The notes under the pieces are model-generated. The model was not told the origin of the DNA. It made no database searches and worked only from the letters and a program-made list of their open reading frames with translations. This document shows, piece by piece, positions 15,552 through 24,860 of a stretch of DNA of 34,320 nt (position 1 is its first letter; each line of letters opens with the position of its first letter). The stretch is from positions 1-34,320 of the forward strand of contig JAHJRE010000150.1 in NCBI GenBank assembly GCA_018831055.1, read 5' to 3'. The position numbers and the translations under genes were made by a program. This DNA is from Bacteroidota bacterium. GTDB taxonomy: Bacteria; Bacteroidota; Bacteroidia; Bacteroidales; B18-G4.

Positions 15552-17377
15552 TGTCAGACATCATTCACAGGCTTCCGGAATCTGTTGCAAATCAAATTGC
15601 TGCCGGTGAGGTGATCCAGCGGCCTGCATCGGCATTGAAGGAATTGCTGGAAAATGCTGTAGATGCAGGAGCATCCGACATCCGGGTCATCATCAAGGAT
15701 GCCGGTAAGACACTGATTCAGGTTACAGACAATGGATGTGGAATGACGGAATCGGATGCAATGAACTGCTTTGAGCGGCATGCAACGTCAAAAATCCGGG
15801 AATCCCGCGATTTGTTTGCCATACGCACATTGGGTTTCCGGGGTGAAGCCCTGGCCAGCATTGCAGCCATAGCGCAGGTAGAATTAAAGACACGCCTTAC
15901 CGGAGAGGAAATGGGAACCTGTGTGAACATAGAAGGCTCCAAAATCATCCGGCAGGCGCCATGCCAATGTTCCGAAGGGACTTCCATCGCGGTTAAGAAT
16001 CTTTTCTTTAATGTCCCGGCCCGAAGAAATTTCCTGAAATCAAACACGGCAGAGATCAGGCACCTTATGGACGAGTTCCAGCGCGTTGCTTTGGTAAATC
16101 CGCAAATCGCCATGCACCTCTTCCATAACAACAAACCGCTTTTCCAGCTTTCCCCCGCCAACCGGAAAGAGAGAATAATCGCTATTCTTGGGTCGCAATA
16201 CAAGGAAAGACTGCTCCCGGTCGAACAGGTAACCCAGGAAGTGTCTATCCAGGGATATATCGGTAAGCCGGAGTTTGCCAAGAAAACACGCGGAGACCAG
16301 TTCTTCTTTACCAACGGCAGGTTCATTCGCCATCCATACCTCCATCATGCCGTCGAAAGCGCAATGTCGGATGTATTGCCCAGGGATACTTTTCCCACCT
16401 ATTTCCTTTACATTGACATAGACCCTTCAATGATCGATGTCAATATTCATCCAACCAAAACAGAAGTAAACTTCCAGGATAACCAGCTCATTTATGCCGT
16501 ATTGAGATCCGCAGTAAAACAAACCCTGGGGAAGTTCAGTATTACTCCTACTCTTGACTTTGAGGTGGAACAAAGTTTTGATATCGGAAAAACCAGGGAA
16601 GGTCAACCTATTGTCAATCCTTTTGAAAGAAAACCATCGGATTATAATCCTTTTTCCACTCCTTCACACTCATCGGCTTCACATACAGGGAGGACAGACT
16701 CCCGTGGATGGGAAAAAATCTACGAAGGAATACGTAGCTTTCCGGAAGACACAGCCCCAAAGGAATTGTCAGGAAGTCAGGAAGAAGAAGAAGAAGCAAA
16801 CACAGACTCCGAAAGCCAGCGTTTTATAGCCCAGTTCAGGGGAAGATACATCGTTACCCATGTAAAATCAGGATTGGTGCTCATTAACCAGCAAAAAGCT
16901 CATCAACGGGTTTTATATGAAAAGTTCCTTAAAAGGCTGGAAGGCAACAGCGAAGCTTCACAGCAGGAGCTTTTCCCACAAAATGTCAGTTTTAACAGCA
17001 ACGACAGTGAGCTTATCCAGGAACTGACTCCATATCTGCGAAAAGCAGGGTTCAATATAAACCAATTGGGCAGAAATACGTTTATTATAAACGGTACCCC
17101 ATCAGGTTCCGAAAAACAGGACATGCAAAGCATCCTGGAAGGAATCCTGGAAACCTATAAAAACAACATGAACGACCCCGGCCTTGATCAAAGAATGAAC
17201 CTGGCGCGGGCCATGGCGATGAGACTTTCCATGAAACCCGGTAAATTCCTGGAAAAACAGGAGATGGAAAACCTGATCAATGAATTGTTTTCCTGTAATG
17301 TGACCGGAATAGCCCCGGATGGAGAAAAAATCCTCGTACTTTTGTCGATGTCAGATCTTGAAAAAATGTTTAAATAA
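15551..17377 (+). CDS. mutL: DNA mismatch repair protein MutL
   Basis: A 608-residue MutL. The N-terminal GHKL ATPase has all its motifs: ELLENAVDAGA with the catalytic Glu, VTDNGCGM, and GFRGEALASIAA; the following domain has the PARRNFLKS and VDVNIHPTKTEV signatures. After a poorly conserved linker (about 330-425) comes the dimerisation domain. The endonuclease motif DQHAx2Ex4E of MutH-less bacteria reads NQQKAHQRVLYE at 446-457, with the key Asp, His and first Glu replaced, and the C-terminal CPHGRP motif is replaced by CNVTGIAPDGE, so nicking activity is doubtful. It is coupled to the small membrane protein upstream and lies 18 nt before the first rhomboid gene. Confidence 0.96.
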   Translation: MSDIIHRLPESVANQIAAGEVIQRPASALKELLENAVDAGASDIRVIIKDAGKTLIQVTDNGCGMTESDAMNCFERHATSKIRESRDLFAIRTLGFRGEALASIAAIAQVELKTRLTGEEMGTCVNIEGSKIIRQAPCQCSEGTSIAVKNLFFNVPARRNFLKSNTAEIRHLMDEFQRVALVNPQIAMHLFHNNKPLFQLSPANRKERIIAILGSQYKERLLPVEQVTQEVSIQGYIGKPEFAKKTRGDQFFFTNGRFIRHPYLHHAVESAMSDVLPRDTFPTYFLYIDIDPSMIDVNIHPTKTEVNFQDNQLIYAVLRSAVKQTLGKFSITPTLDFEVEQSFDIGKTREGQPIVNPFERKPSDYNPFSTPSHSSASHTGRTDSRGWEKIYEGIRSFPEDTAPKELSGSQEEEEEANTDSESQRFIAQFRGRYIVTHVKSGLVLINQQKAHQRVLYEKFLKRLEGNSEASQQELFPQNVSFNSNDSELIQELTPYLRKAGFNINQLGRNTFIINGTPSGSEKQDMQSILEGILETYKNNMNDPGLDQRMNLARAMAMRLSMKPGKFLEKQEMENLINELFSCNVTGIAPDGEKILVLLSMSDLEKMFK

Positions 17378-17395
17378 AATAAATCGGTTATTTAA

Positions 17396-18232
17396 ATGAA
17401 TGGTGATAATCAATACAGACCCAGAGGATTCATGCTTTTGCCTCCGGTAGTTAAAAACCTGTTAATCCTTAACGGACTGTTCTTCCTGGCAACAATTGCT
17501 TTCAGCAGCCGTGTTGACCTGCAAAATATCCTGGGACTGCATTATTTCTTCTCGGATGCCTTCCGCCCTTACCAGCTGCTGAGCTACATGTTCATGCATG
17601 GTAATTTTACTCACTTGTTTTTCAATATGTTTGCCCTTTGGATGTTTGGGAATGTACTGGAGAATATCTGGGGACCAAAGCGATTTGTTATTTATTTTCT
17701 GGTGACAGGGGTTGGAGCGGCAATTGTTCATTATGCGGTGTTCTATTTTGTAGATGCCCGCCCAATGCTCAAAGCCATTGATGCTGTTTTGGCAGATCCA
17801 TCGGTAGGTTCTGTTACATCCTTCTTCAATGAATCAGGAAAGTTTGTCAACTTCCGTGAAATCAGCGGGGAGTATTCGCGCTTTGCTACAACATTCAACG
17901 ATTTAAGGATTAGTGATCCACAACTTGCTGTGCAGAGAGGGATAGATTTTCTCACATATTACAAAAGCGCCTTTCTCAGTGCTCCGGTTGTGATTGGAGC
18001 ATCAGGCGCAGTATTCGGGATATTGCTCGCTTTCGGTATGATGTTCCCGAACTCATTGATATACCTGTATTTCTTTTTCCCAATCAAAGCCAAGTGGTTT
18101 GTGATAATCTACGGGGCCATCGAACTATACCTGGGTTTCTCACAATCTGACTCCAACGTAGCTCATTTCGCCCATCTGGGCGGCATGGTTTTTGGCTTTT
18201 TCCTGATACGTTACTGGAAAAAACAAATATAA
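17396..18232 (+). CDS. Rhomboid family intramembrane serine protease (first of a tandem pair)
   Basis: A 278-residue polytopic protein. The catalytic Ser203 is in GASGAVFGI (the GxSG motif) and His260 is in HFAHLGGMVFG, giving the Ser-His dyad of rhomboids. The HGNFTHLFFNMFALWMFG stretch is the usual TM2 signature. A soluble insertion of about 75 residues (DARPMLKAIDAV to LTYYKSAFL) separates the third and fourth helices, which is unusual against GlpG but not rare in this phylum. It is 18 nt after mutL and 21 nt before the second rhomboid, so they are probably co-transcribed. Substrates are unknown. Confidence 0.92.
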   Translation: MNGDNQYRPRGFMLLPPVVKNLLILNGLFFLATIAFSSRVDLQNILGLHYFFSDAFRPYQLLSYMFMHGNFTHLFFNMFALWMFGNVLENIWGPKRFVIYFLVTGVGAAIVHYAVFYFVDARPMLKAIDAVLADPSVGSVTSFFNESGKFVNFREISGEYSRFATTFNDLRISDPQLAVQRGIDFLTYYKSAFLSAPVVIGASGAVFGILLAFGMMFPNSLIYLYFFFPIKAKWFVIIYGAIELYLGFSQSDSNVAHFAHLGGMVFGFFLIRYWKKQI

Positions 18233-18253
18233 GAATAAGCACGCCAATGCATT

Positions 18254-19171
18254 ATGAATTATTATCAGCATAACCGGCCCTCACCTTTCGGCAACCTGAA
18301 ACAGTTTTTTTCTTCAGGATCGACACTCAGCATCCTGATCATCATAAATGCGGGAATATGGTTGCTCATTTCAACAATGGGTGTGATAGCATACCTTTTC
18401 AGGGTACCTGAAGCTGCATATCAGTCATTTATTGTAGACTATTTTGCTCTTCCTGCCGACTTACCACAAATTTTTGTGCATCCCTGGACTCTGATAACCT
18501 ATATGTTTTTACACATCAACTTCTTCCATATCCTGTTTAATTTGTTATGGTTATACTGGTTCGGACTGATCTTTCGGCAATACCTCAGTTCTCGGCAATT
18601 ATTGTCGGTATATTTCTGGGGGGGGCTTGCCGGGGGCATTTTATATGTTGTAACGTATAATATTTTCCCTGTTTTTGCTGATGATCTTAGCATGGCCAGG
18701 GCTCTGGGCGCTTCCGCCTCGGTGATGGCTATAGTAACCGCCATTTCGTTTTTCGTACCCAATTATTCCATACAATTACTGTTTATAGGTCGCGTGAAAC
18801 TTTTGTACCTGGCTATTGTGCTGTTCGTAGTCGACTTCTTTATGATACGCTCCTCCAACAGCGGAGGGCATATTGCTCACATAGGTGGCTTTCTCTACGG
18901 TTTTTTGTGGGTCTTTCTAACCAAAAGAAACATATTTTCAGGATGGCCTCTGAAAATGAGTTTTAGAAATCCTTTCCGTAGAAAATCTGGTTTTAAGGCC
19001 AGAACGTACCAAACAGAAAGGCCTGTCAGCGATGATGATTACAATACAGCCAGGAAAAAACAGCAGGAAAGGATAGACGAGATCCTGGAAAAAATTTCGA
19101 AATTTGGTTACGAACGCCTGACAAAAGAAGAAAAGGATCTGCTTTTTCGTTCGGGCAATAAAAATTCCTGA
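18254..19171 (+). CDS. Rhomboid family intramembrane protease with C-terminal cytoplasmic domain (second of the pair)
   Basis: A 305-residue rhomboid. Ser154 is in GASASVMA, so the glycine after the catalytic Ser is replaced by Ala (GxSA instead of GxSG), and His209 is in GGHIAHIGGF. The HINFFHILFNLLWLYWFG segment is the TM2 signature. From about residue 230 a basic linker leads to a soluble tail with a coiled-coil-like segment ending KISKFGYERLTKEEKDLLFRSG, which matches the DUF6576 tail seen on Bacteroidota rhomboids. The end lies 2 nt before the T9SS gene. Confidence 0.9.
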   Translation: MNYYQHNRPSPFGNLKQFFSSGSTLSILIIINAGIWLLISTMGVIAYLFRVPEAAYQSFIVDYFALPADLPQIFVHPWTLITYMFLHINFFHILFNLLWLYWFGLIFRQYLSSRQLLSVYFWGGLAGGILYVVTYNIFPVFADDLSMARALGASASVMAIVTAISFFVPNYSIQLLFIGRVKLLYLAIVLFVVDFFMIRSSNSGGHIAHIGGFLYGFLWVFLTKRNIFSGWPLKMSFRNPFRRKSGFKARTYQTERPVSDDDYNTARKKQQERIDEILEKISKFGYERLTKEEKDLLFRSGNKNS

Positions 19172-19173
19172 AT

Positions 19174-20802
19174 ATGAAGAGACTATTTACATTTACGGTA
19201 TTGATCATGCTTCTGACTGCCTTGTCAGCCCAGGAAAGCGACAATGAACTGCATGCCTTTTACAAAGAGCGCAATCATACAGTCATCCCACAGTGGAATA
19301 CGTGGAATGCAGAATATGGATCACTATTTGATAACTATAACATCACCAATGAGGAGGCACCTCAAAACGAACCATCTGTAAGAATAAGCCGCGTAAACCC
19401 GGACATCATCGTTGCAGCGTGGCGCGATTTCCGGGAAGGCTGGCAATCCCCGGATATTGTCCGGCGTATAGGCTACTCCTATTCCCACGACGGTGGTTTA
19501 ACATGGTCAGAATCAAAGCTTCTCCCCGACCCTGAACCAAATCATTTGTCGCAGAGCGATCCCGTTGTCATGAGCGACTCTCAGGGCTTCTTTTACATTT
19601 CCAGCACGTCACGGCAACCCGTAACAAACTACAACCGTGAGATGCTGATCTACCGTTCAGCCGATAACGGGGAAAATTTCGAACTGTATTCTGTTGCCGT
19701 TCCTGGAAGCGGACTGCAAGGCGAAGATAAAGAATGGATTTTTGTTGATCCTGTTGAAACAAACCCAACCTATGACAATATGTTTATCATCTGGCGTAGT
19801 TTCGGGCCCAGCAATGGCATTAAATTCAGGAAATCCGCAGATCATGGACTAACATGGTCATCAACTGTCAATGTCAGCGATGTCAGTACAGGCCAGGGTG
19901 CAAATGTGGCGTCCGGAGTGAATGGGGAGATCTTTGCCGTATGGTTGAATATAGGGATCATGTTTGATGTGTCGAACAACGGGGGGCAGAGTTTCGGGCA
20001 AGATCACATGTTAGCGAACCTCAACGTGAATGAGTATTATTCCTTCCCTTATATTGCCGTGGATTACTCCAACCTTGAATCACGGGGGAATGTCTATGTG
20101 GTGTGGGCCGATAACCGGACAGGAACCGAAGACATATGGTTTCAGCGCTCCGAAGATAACGGCCAGAGCTGGCTTCCCAATCCCATTAGAGTCAACGATG
20201 TGGCTACCAACGATCAATACTGGCCAATGATCATGTGCGATACCAATGGCATGATCGCAGTTATCTATTATGATGACAGAACCCAGGCCGGCCTCCTGGG
20301 AACTTATCTTGCCGTCTCTGAAGATGAAGGCAATACCTGGACAAACATCAAGCTGAATTCAGCACCGTTTTTCGGATTTACTCCCAATAGCGATGTGAGA
20401 TTCGGAGATTATATCGGTGTCGATATGCTGGGCGGAAAGGTGATACCCGTCTGGACCGATGACCGGACATTCGATGACAACCAGGAGATCTACACCGCCG
20501 TCATGGATATTCATACAGGAATACCCAAAGTTACGAATAAACCTTTGGCTGATATCGGAATATATCCCCAGCCGGTGAAGGATCAGGCCAGGATAGATGT
20601 CACCCTCCTGGAAACAGGTCATGTTCGCCTGGAAATCAGGGATCCATTGGGAAAAGTTGTGGATGTCATCAATGAAGAAAACCTGACCGCCGGAACTCAC
20701 TCATACCAATGGCATGCAAACCGTTTTCCTCCAGGAATGTACTTCCTGACCCTGAAGACGAAAGAACAACTCATTTCCCGGAAAATGATGGTCGTTCACT
20801 AA
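19174..20802 (+). CDS. T9SS-exported protein with sialidase/BNR-like beta-propeller
   Basis: A 542-residue secreted protein. It has a signal peptide (MKRLFTFTVLIMLLTALSAQ) and a body with repeated BNR/Asp-box-like motifs: YSHDGGLTWSES, SADNGENFE, SADHGLTWSS, SEDNGQSWLP and SEDEGNTWTN, the pattern of a six-bladed sialidase-type propeller. The catalytic arginine triad of true sialidases was not identified, so enzyme activity is not claimed. The C-terminal 80 residues (IGIYPQPVKDQARIDVTLL to ISRKMMVVH) are a type A T9SS sorting domain, so it should cross the outer membrane by type IX secretion. It starts 2 nt after the second rhomboid. Confidence 0.88.
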   Translation: MKRLFTFTVLIMLLTALSAQESDNELHAFYKERNHTVIPQWNTWNAEYGSLFDNYNITNEEAPQNEPSVRISRVNPDIIVAAWRDFREGWQSPDIVRRIGYSYSHDGGLTWSESKLLPDPEPNHLSQSDPVVMSDSQGFFYISSTSRQPVTNYNREMLIYRSADNGENFELYSVAVPGSGLQGEDKEWIFVDPVETNPTYDNMFIIWRSFGPSNGIKFRKSADHGLTWSSTVNVSDVSTGQGANVASGVNGEIFAVWLNIGIMFDVSNNGGQSFGQDHMLANLNVNEYYSFPYIAVDYSNLESRGNVYVVWADNRTGTEDIWFQRSEDNGQSWLPNPIRVNDVATNDQYWPMIMCDTNGMIAVIYYDDRTQAGLLGTYLAVSEDEGNTWTNIKLNSAPFFGFTPNSDVRFGDYIGVDMLGGKVIPVWTDDRTFDDNQEIYTAVMDIHTGIPKVTNKPLADIGIYPQPVKDQARIDVTLLETGHVRLEIRDPLGKVVDVINEENLTAGTHSYQWHANRFPPGMYFLTLKTKEQLISRKMMVVH

Positions 20803-20814
20803 TGAAGATCGCAA

Positions 20815-21936
20815 TTGAAGAATAAAACCACAAAAAGGAAACCGTCCTTCGTGACAAGGATACTTATCCTGGTCAACATCCTCATTAGCCTTGCTCTTAT
20901 TCCGGCTTACCTCGCACCTTACGCCGACCCCGGAAAATCATCCATATTGGCTTTCTGGGGCCTCGCATATCCTATTATTCTGTTCATAAATTTACTTTTC
21001 CTTCTCTTCTGGCTGGTGCTCTGGAAAAGATATTTTCTTATCTCTTTGATCTTTATTCTTATAGGATGGAATTATTTTCAGAAACATTTCAACGTCAATC
21101 TGGGTACTCAGGAAGAAACAGTTGGTAAAGGGATAAAAATTATCTCCTATAATGTACAAAACCTGGCAAAAAACAACCTCCACATCCAGGATAAGGAACA
21201 CCGGATGGAGATCTTCCGGTTCCTTCTTTCGGAATCACCGGATATTCTCTGCATGCAGGAGTTTTACTATTATGGCAAGGATACTGTACCCCTGCTAAAC
21301 GATCTTAAAGACCAATTGCATTTACATTACATATCCAGGAAGAATTATTACCCATGGCATCATAAGATTCATGCACTGGTTACGCTTTCTGCATACCCCA
21401 TCCTGGAATCAGGTTATCTTACCGGAGAAAAGGAAAGGGTATTTGCATTGTTTTCGGATCTTCTGATCGGGAAAGATACAGTCAGGCTTTATAACGTACA
21501 TCTGGAGTCTATCCGTTTCGGGGAAGAAGACTTCCGTTTTGTATCGGAATTAACGAAACAGGCACCGGAAAACACAGAATTACGGGAAGGATCACGGAGC
21601 ATTTTTGACAAACTCGGGCAGGCATTTGCCAGGCGTGCATTCCAGGCAAGAAAGCTTTCAGAACATATCCGCCAATCAAGGTATCCTGTCATTGTTTGTG
21701 GTGATTTCAATGATACACCGGGCTCCTTCTCATATAATAAGGTTGCGGGTGAATTAACAGATGCCTTTTGTGAAACAGGCCGCGGATATGGCAACACCTA
21801 TGGGGGCAATCTTCCACCCATCCGCATCGACTATATCCTGCTGGATCCTGAATTTGATATTCAAAGTTTTAAAGTACATAAAGTGATAGACCTGTCGGAT
21901 CATTTTCCGGTAAGCGCGATTATTTCGCTTCCATAA
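20815..21936 (+). CDS. Endonuclease/exonuclease/phosphatase (EEP) family membrane protein
   Basis: A 373-residue protein with three hydrophobic helices in the first 95 residues and then an EEP-fold domain: IISYNVQNL, the metal-ligand Glu in CMQEF, NVHLES, GDFNDTPGSF, IDYILLD and the final SDHFPV catalytic Asp-His. The fold covers DNases, phosphoinositide phosphatases and sphingomyelinases; the membrane anchor puts the domain probably in the periplasm, where a DNase or phosphatase role is possible. There is no ATG at the start: the frame opens with TTG at 20815, and an out-of-frame ATG at 20802 makes only a seven-codon peptide. It is part of the mutL-rhomboid cluster. Confidence 0.85.
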   Translation: MKNKTTKRKPSFVTRILILVNILISLALIPAYLAPYADPGKSSILAFWGLAYPIILFINLLFLLFWLVLWKRYFLISLIFILIGWNYFQKHFNVNLGTQEETVGKGIKIISYNVQNLAKNNLHIQDKEHRMEIFRFLLSESPDILCMQEFYYYGKDTVPLLNDLKDQLHLHYISRKNYYPWHHKIHALVTLSAYPILESGYLTGEKERVFALFSDLLIGKDTVRLYNVHLESIRFGEEDFRFVSELTKQAPENTELREGSRSIFDKLGQAFARRAFQARKLSEHIRQSRYPVIVCGDFNDTPGSFSYNKVAGELTDAFCETGRGYGNTYGGNLPPIRIDYILLDPEFDIQSFKVHKVIDLSDHFPVSAIISLP

Positions 21937-21947
21937 AAAGGTATTGC

Positions 21948-21955
21948 TATTTTTG
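21948..21955 (+). promoter_or_regulatory. Candidate -7 element directly before uvrB
   Basis: TATTTTTG (perfect TAnnTTTG) ends 6 nt before the ATG at 21962; a TTCG, one mismatch from TTTG, stands at 21924-21927 with a 20-nt spacer. If used, the uvrB mRNA would be almost leaderless. Confidence 0.4.
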
Positions 21956-21961
21956 CACTAT

Positions 21962-23995
21962 ATGGATTTCAGACTCACATCCGATTATAAGCCTACCGGG
22001 GATCAACCGGAAGCCATTCGGCAGCTGGTGGAGGGACTGGAGCGTGGGGACCCCGCTCAGACACTTCTAGGTGTAACCGGTTCAGGAAAAACCTTTACGA
22101 TAGCCAATGTGCTTGAAAAAGTGAAGAGACCTGCTCTGATCCTAAGTCACAATAAAACTTTGGCAGCTCAGCTCTATGGTGAGTTCAAGCAGTTTTTTCC
22201 CGAAAACAAGGTTGAGTATTTTGTTTCTTACTATGATTATTATCAACCGGAAGCGTATCTTCCTGTTACCAACACATACATAGAAAAAGACCTTTCCATC
22301 AATGACGAAATCGAAAAACTGAGACTAAGCACATCTTCCGGCCTTTTAAGCGGAAGGCGGGATATAGTTGTAGTATCCTCTGTTTCCTGCATTTACGGCA
22401 TTGGTAACCCGGATGATTTCACACGGAATGTAGTCAGGATAAAACGCGGGGACCTTCTTCCAAGAAACCAGTTACTTCACCAGCTTGTGGATGGTTTGTA
22501 CTCCCGCTCGGAAATTGAGTTCACACGTGGTAAATTCCGGGTGCGCGGGGATACGGTTGATGTTTTTCCCGCTTATGCAGATATCGCGTTCAGGATAGTC
22601 TTCTTCGGAGATGAGGTGGAAGAAATTGAAAGCTTCAATCCTGTGAACGGACATTCAATTGAGGTTTTGAACTCTGTTAGCATCTACCCTGCCAATGTCT
22701 TTGTCACTTCCAAGGATAAGATGAACCAGGCAATAGTGGAAATACAGAAAGACATGATACGGCAGGTTGCCTTTTTCAGGGATAATGGCAAATACACCGA
22801 AGCGAAAAGGCTGCAGGACCGTGTTTCTTATGATCTGGAGATGCTGAAAGAACTGGGATATTGTTCGGGGATCGAAAACTATTCCAGGTATTTCGATGGC
22901 AGGAAGTCCGGTACACGCCCCTTTTGCCTGCTTGATTATTTCCCTGACGATTACATCACCATCATCGACGAAAGTCATGTAACCCTTCCCCAGGTCCGTG
23001 CCATGTTCGGAGGAGACCGGTCGCGGAAGCAAAACCTTGTCGAATATGGCTTCCGTTTGCCATCGGCCCTGGATAACCGCCCTCTGAAGTTTGACGAATT
23101 CGAGGCTTTATCCGGTCAGACCATCTACGTCAGCGCTACCCCGGGAGATTATGAAATACAGAAATCCGAAGGCGTGATCGTGGAACAACTGATAAGGCCT
23201 ACAGGACTGCTGGATCCGGAAATAGAGGTAAGACCAAGCAAGAACCAGATCGACGACCTTCTGGAAGAAATACAAAAAGTTACCGACAGGAAAGAGCGGG
23301 TATTGGTAACCACCCTCACCAAAAGGATGGCCGAAGAACTTAACAAATACCTCATAAACCTGGGAATACAATCAAAATATATCCACTCTGAAGTAGATAC
23401 ACTCGACCGTGTTGAGATACTGCGTGACCTCCGGCTTGGCAATTTTGATGTATTGGTCGGGGTTAACCTGCTCCGGGAAGGCCTGGACCTGCCTGAAGTG
23501 AGTATGGTGGCCATCCTTGATGCCGACAAGGAAGGCTTTCTGCGGTCAGATCGATCCCTGACACAAACAGCAGGAAGGGCTGCCCGTAACCTGAACAGTA
23601 AAGTGATTATGTATGCGGATACCATAACGGAATCAATGAAGAAAACTATCGAGGAAACCAAGCGCAAAAGAGAAAAACAAATGCTTTACAACCTCGAAAA
23701 CAATATCACTCCTACCCCGATTGTAAAATCTATTGAAGAAATCATGGGGCAAACTGCGGTTGCGGATCGTAAACCCAAAGAGCCGGTTGCCTACATCGAA
23801 AAAGCTTCCATTAACCTTGCCGCCGATCCCGTAATTGCTTACATGAAAAAGGACGAACTTGAAAAAACCATTTCTTCCTTGAAGCAGGAAATTGAAAAAG
23901 CGGCGAAAAGCCTGGATTTTATCGAGGCTGCGAGATTAAGAGACGAAATGTACGAATTGCAAAGAATATTGAAAGAAAAGGATTATGCCGGATAA
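21962..23995 (+). CDS. uvrB: Excinuclease ABC subunit UvrB
   Basis: A 677-residue UvrB, the damage-verifying helicase-like subunit of nucleotide excision repair. Walker A GVTGSGKT is at 37-44, the beta-hairpin that clamps the DNA is YYDYYQPEAYLP (about 94-105), the helicase II motif is IDESHVTLPQV, and motifs V-VI are LLREGLDLPEVS and QTAGRAARN. The C-terminal UVR domain that binds UvrC is KSLDFIEAARLRDEMYEL. The frame can begin at a TTG six codons earlier, but that TTG lies inside the poly-T -7 element; the ATG at 21962 gives the standard N-terminus. The 3' end overlaps cysQ by 11 nt. Confidence 0.97.
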   Translation: MDFRLTSDYKPTGDQPEAIRQLVEGLERGDPAQTLLGVTGSGKTFTIANVLEKVKRPALILSHNKTLAAQLYGEFKQFFPENKVEYFVSYYDYYQPEAYLPVTNTYIEKDLSINDEIEKLRLSTSSGLLSGRRDIVVVSSVSCIYGIGNPDDFTRNVVRIKRGDLLPRNQLLHQLVDGLYSRSEIEFTRGKFRVRGDTVDVFPAYADIAFRIVFFGDEVEEIESFNPVNGHSIEVLNSVSIYPANVFVTSKDKMNQAIVEIQKDMIRQVAFFRDNGKYTEAKRLQDRVSYDLEMLKELGYCSGIENYSRYFDGRKSGTRPFCLLDYFPDDYITIIDESHVTLPQVRAMFGGDRSRKQNLVEYGFRLPSALDNRPLKFDEFEALSGQTIYVSATPGDYEIQKSEGVIVEQLIRPTGLLDPEIEVRPSKNQIDDLLEEIQKVTDRKERVLVTTLTKRMAEELNKYLINLGIQSKYIHSEVDTLDRVEILRDLRLGNFDVLVGVNLLREGLDLPEVSMVAILDADKEGFLRSDRSLTQTAGRAARNLNSKVIMYADTITESMKKTIEETKRKREKQMLYNLENNITPTPIVKSIEEIMGQTAVADRKPKEPVAYIEKASINLAADPVIAYMKKDELEKTISSLKQEIEKAAKSLDFIEAARLRDEMYELQRILKEKDYAG

Positions 23996-24809
23996 TAAAT
24001 ATCTTTCGAATGAAGGACTACTCAGCTTAGCCATACAGGCCGCGATGGATGCAGCCATTCCTATCCTGGAAATATACCGTCAGGAATTTACTGTGGAAAT
24101 GAAAGCTGACAACAGTCCGCTAACCCTGGCAGACAAGGCTTCCCATCATACAATAATGGAACGGTTGGCCTCATCCGGTATCCCTGTTCTTAGCGAAGAA
24201 GGAAGGGCTATGCCCTATGAAGAAAGAAAGGATTGGGAATATCTCTGGATTGTGGACCCTCTGGACGGAACCAAGGAATTCATCAAGAAAAATGATGAAT
24301 TTACAGTAAATATCGCTTTGGTAAGGAACGGAAAACCGGAATTGGGGGTCATTTATGTCCCCGTATTAAAAGAATTGTATTTCGCCGCTCCCGAATTCGG
24401 GTCATGGAAAGTTATTAGCATTCAGGCTGAAATAAAAACAATTGATATACACGCACTTATTCAAAGTGGAAAACGCCTTCCTGTAGCTCAGTCGGCAAGA
24501 CCATTCACCATTGTTGCCAGCCGTTCGCATCTAAACCAGGAAACACAAAGCTATATTGATGAAATCCTTCAGAAATTTCCTGATGCAGTCATGATCTCCC
24601 GGGGCAGCTCCCTTAAGCTATGTCAAATTGCTGAAGGTGCTGCAGATATATATCCTCGCTTTGCCCCTACCATGGAATGGGATACGGCGGCCGGACAAGC
24701 CATCATCACTCACTCGGGAGGATTTGTTAACAACATGGAATCAGGCGAAGAAATGACTTACAACAAGGAAAACCTGCTGAATCCCTGGTTTATTGCCGGG
24801 AGAAAATAA
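23985..24809 (+). CDS. cysQ: 3'(2'),5'-bisphosphate nucleotidase CysQ
   Basis: A 274-residue member of the Mg-dependent, Li-sensitive phosphatase family (inositol monophosphatase superfamily). The signature DPLDGTKEFI (91-100) carries the metal-binding Asp residues; VLSEEG upstream supplies another ligand and WDTAAGQAI near the C-terminus closes the site. CysQ removes the 3'-phosphate from pAp (and pApS), products of sulfate assimilation and phosphopantetheine transfer. It overlaps uvrB by 11 nt, so it is translationally coupled to it. A second probable pAp hydrolase, the NrnA-like gene, is encoded 2 kb away on the opposite strand. Confidence 0.93.
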   Translation: MPDNKYLSNEGLLSLAIQAAMDAAIPILEIYRQEFTVEMKADNSPLTLADKASHHTIMERLASSGIPVLSEEGRAMPYEERKDWEYLWIVDPLDGTKEFIKKNDEFTVNIALVRNGKPELGVIYVPVLKELYFAAPEFGSWKVISIQAEIKTIDIHALIQSGKRLPVAQSARPFTIVASRSHLNQETQSYIDEILQKFPDAVMISRGSSLKLCQIAEGAADIYPRFAPTMEWDTAAGQAIITHSGGFVNNMESGEEMTYNKENLLNPWFIAGRK

Positions 24810-24833
24810 AAAGGCATCCCGGTGGGATGCCTT
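24805..24833 (-). terminator. Intrinsic terminator between convergent cysQ and FKBP operon
   Basis: A perfect 10-bp stem, AAGGCATCCC (24811-24820) and GGGATGCCTT (24824-24833), with a three-base loop. On the minus strand the stem is followed by TTTTTATTTT-like sequence, giving a classical terminator for the FKBP operon; on the plus strand there is no T-run, so cysQ is probably terminated less efficiently. The hairpin begins directly after the cysQ stop codon. Confidence 0.8.
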
Positions 24834-24860
24834 GAATGCTATTAGGCTAATATTCTGATT

